Below, one piece after another: positions 6,425 to 7,026 of a stretch of DNA of 7,026 bases. Positions within the stretch are counted from its first letter, which is position 1; every line of letters begins with the position of its first letter. This DNA is from Porticoccus sp. Lineage in GTDB: Bacteria; Pseudomonadota; Gammaproteobacteria; Pseudomonadales; Porticoccaceae. A program made the position numbers and the translations under genes. The stretch is from positions 1 to 7,026 of the forward strand of contig NYXF01000004.1 of NCBI GenBank assembly GCA_002685455.1, given 5' to 3'. The notes beneath the pieces are model-generated. The model had not been told where the DNA came from. It worked only from the letters and a program-made list of their open reading frames with translations, and ran no database searches.

Positions 6425-7026
6425 ATTCTTGTATAGCATATTTAAAAAAATGCTATATTTAAATGTGTACCTTTATAAAAAATTATTTAGAATTTTCAAT
6501 CATTATTTAAGAAAAAAAAGTAATTTATTAAATTTTGCTTCAGTCACACATTATAGCTTTCCAATTAAAAACTTTAAAAGTATCTATCAAAGTAAATTTT
6601 TTAATTTTAATTTTATAGATCAAGTAAATATTTTTAAAGTTAAAGATGTAATTATAAATATACCACAAAATTGTATTCAAAAAAATAATGTGACATTTAA
6701 AAAAAATAATAGACCAATTTTAAAAGAGTCTTTAAACATTAATTTTTATTTCAATATGCTAAATATTTATGATCCGGACAATTTAAAGTACCCTAAAATT
6801 GATCGTGTTATTAATAACGTGGATGATATTTATTATTTTGATATTAAAGAAAATAAGGCAAATTATTACCATTTTGTAAATGATAATTTAATTAATCTAA
6901 TTTTCTTTTTAGAGAATTATCAAAATTTATTTTGTATTGTTTATAATAGTAATATTGCAAATCATATTAATCAGTATATGAAACTTATATCAATCATCTA
7001 TAATAAAAAAATTATAAAACTAACCA
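6417..7026 (+). CDS. N-terminal part of a GT61 (DUF563)-like glycosyltransferase, 3' truncated by the window
   Basis: From ATG 6417 the frame stays open to the window end: 203 codons plus one base. The clearest marker is 'ANYYHFVNDNLINLIFFLE' near residue 160, which matches the NYYHW..D.LPRL...E block that opens the catalytic region of GT61/DUF563 capsular polysaccharide glycosyltransferases. Before it is a poorly conserved, basic and aromatic region with 'FYFNMLNIYD', as is common in this family. The first 25 residues are hydrophobic and basic (IKFLYSIFKKMLYLNVYLYKKL) and may be a membrane-associating amphipathic helix rather than a cleaved signal. The donor and acceptor sugars are unknown. 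The gene is divergent from the radical SAM gene and follows the 19-codon ORF, which overlaps its start. A second in-frame ATG at 6450 is a possible alternative start. Confidence 0.65.
   Translation, partial: MIKFLYSIFKKMLYLNVYLYKKLFRIFNHYLRKKSNLLNFASVTHYSFPIKNFKSIYQSKFFNFNFIDQVNIFKVKDVIINIPQNCIQKNNVTFKKNNRPILKESLNINFYFNMLNIYDPDNLKYPKIDRVINNVDDIYYFDIKENKANYYHFVNDNLINLIFFLENYQNLFCIVYNSNIANHINQYMKLISIIYNKKIIKLT
6432..6457 (+). repeat. Inverted repeat in the first codons of the GT61 gene
   Basis: TATAGCAT (6432-6439) and ATGCTATA (6450-6457) are perfect inverted repeats of 8 bases. After one A/A mismatch, a further TTT/AAA can pair, leaving a loop of two bases or more. In mRNA the hairpin would lie 13 bases after the start codon at 6417 and would cover the alternative ATG at 6450. 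The arms are A/T-rich with one G-C and one C-G pair, so stability is low. Confidence 0.4.

Noticed and set aside
1..7026. CRISPR arrays, tRNA or rRNA genes, insertion sequences, toxin-antitoxin or defence systems
   Set aside because: I saw no regularly spaced repeats, no tRNA-like cloverleaf, no transposase or integrase motifs and no nuclease or toxin motifs. All sizeable ORFs fit glycan biosynthesis.

Overview
The window is strongly AT-rich, with long A and T homopolymers inside genes, short intergenic gaps and almost no Shine-Dalgarno sequences. This base composition, together with a dense block of surface-polysaccharide genes, suggests a streamlined low-GC bacterium. A marine SAR11/Pelagibacterales-type hypervariable region is my best guess, but no marker gene in the window proves it. 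No rRNA, tRNA, insertion sequence, integrase or CRISPR array is visible.

Layout. Bases 1-101 (+) are the last 32 codons of a probable CMP-nonulosonate (sialic-acid type) cytidylyltransferase. A Fe(II)/2-oxoglutarate oxygenase of the PhyH type follows (216-1127, +). It runs tail-to-tail into a five-gene minus-strand block, and the two stop codons overlap. In transcription order the block is: a DesII-like radical SAM enzyme (about 6338-4841), a short-chain dehydrogenase/reductase (4844-4170), a 126-base gap, a class I methyltransferase (4043-3309), a second methyltransferase with an N-terminal zinc-ribbon-like region (3308-2349), and a GT-B-like glycosyltransferase (2352-1120). Junctions within each half are overlapping or abutting, as in operons. 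A divergent plus-strand side starts at about 6365 with a 19-codon ORF behind the one textbook Shine-Dalgarno I noticed, and this ORF overlaps the start of a GT61-type glycosyltransferase (6417 to the window end).

How the genes may work together. The locus looks like part of a capsule or O-antigen cluster. The DesII-like enzyme and the SDR are probably co-translated. If the family chemistry holds, they could convert an NDP-4-amino-4,6-dideoxyhexose to a 3-keto-4,6-dideoxyhexose and then reduce the ketone. The methyltransferases and oxygenase could decorate sugars, and the glycosyltransferases could add them to the polymer. This pathway is inference.

Main points for a second look: (1) the radical SAM gene has a coding N-terminal domain of about 79 residues that no standard in-frame start reaches, but a one-base change in an A7 run would join it to an ATG at 6338; (2) the DesII/SDR pair sits in a non-antibiotic setting; (3) the 19-codon ORF may be coupled to the GT61 gene; (4) an A13 tract lies just before the SAM-binding motif of one methyltransferase.
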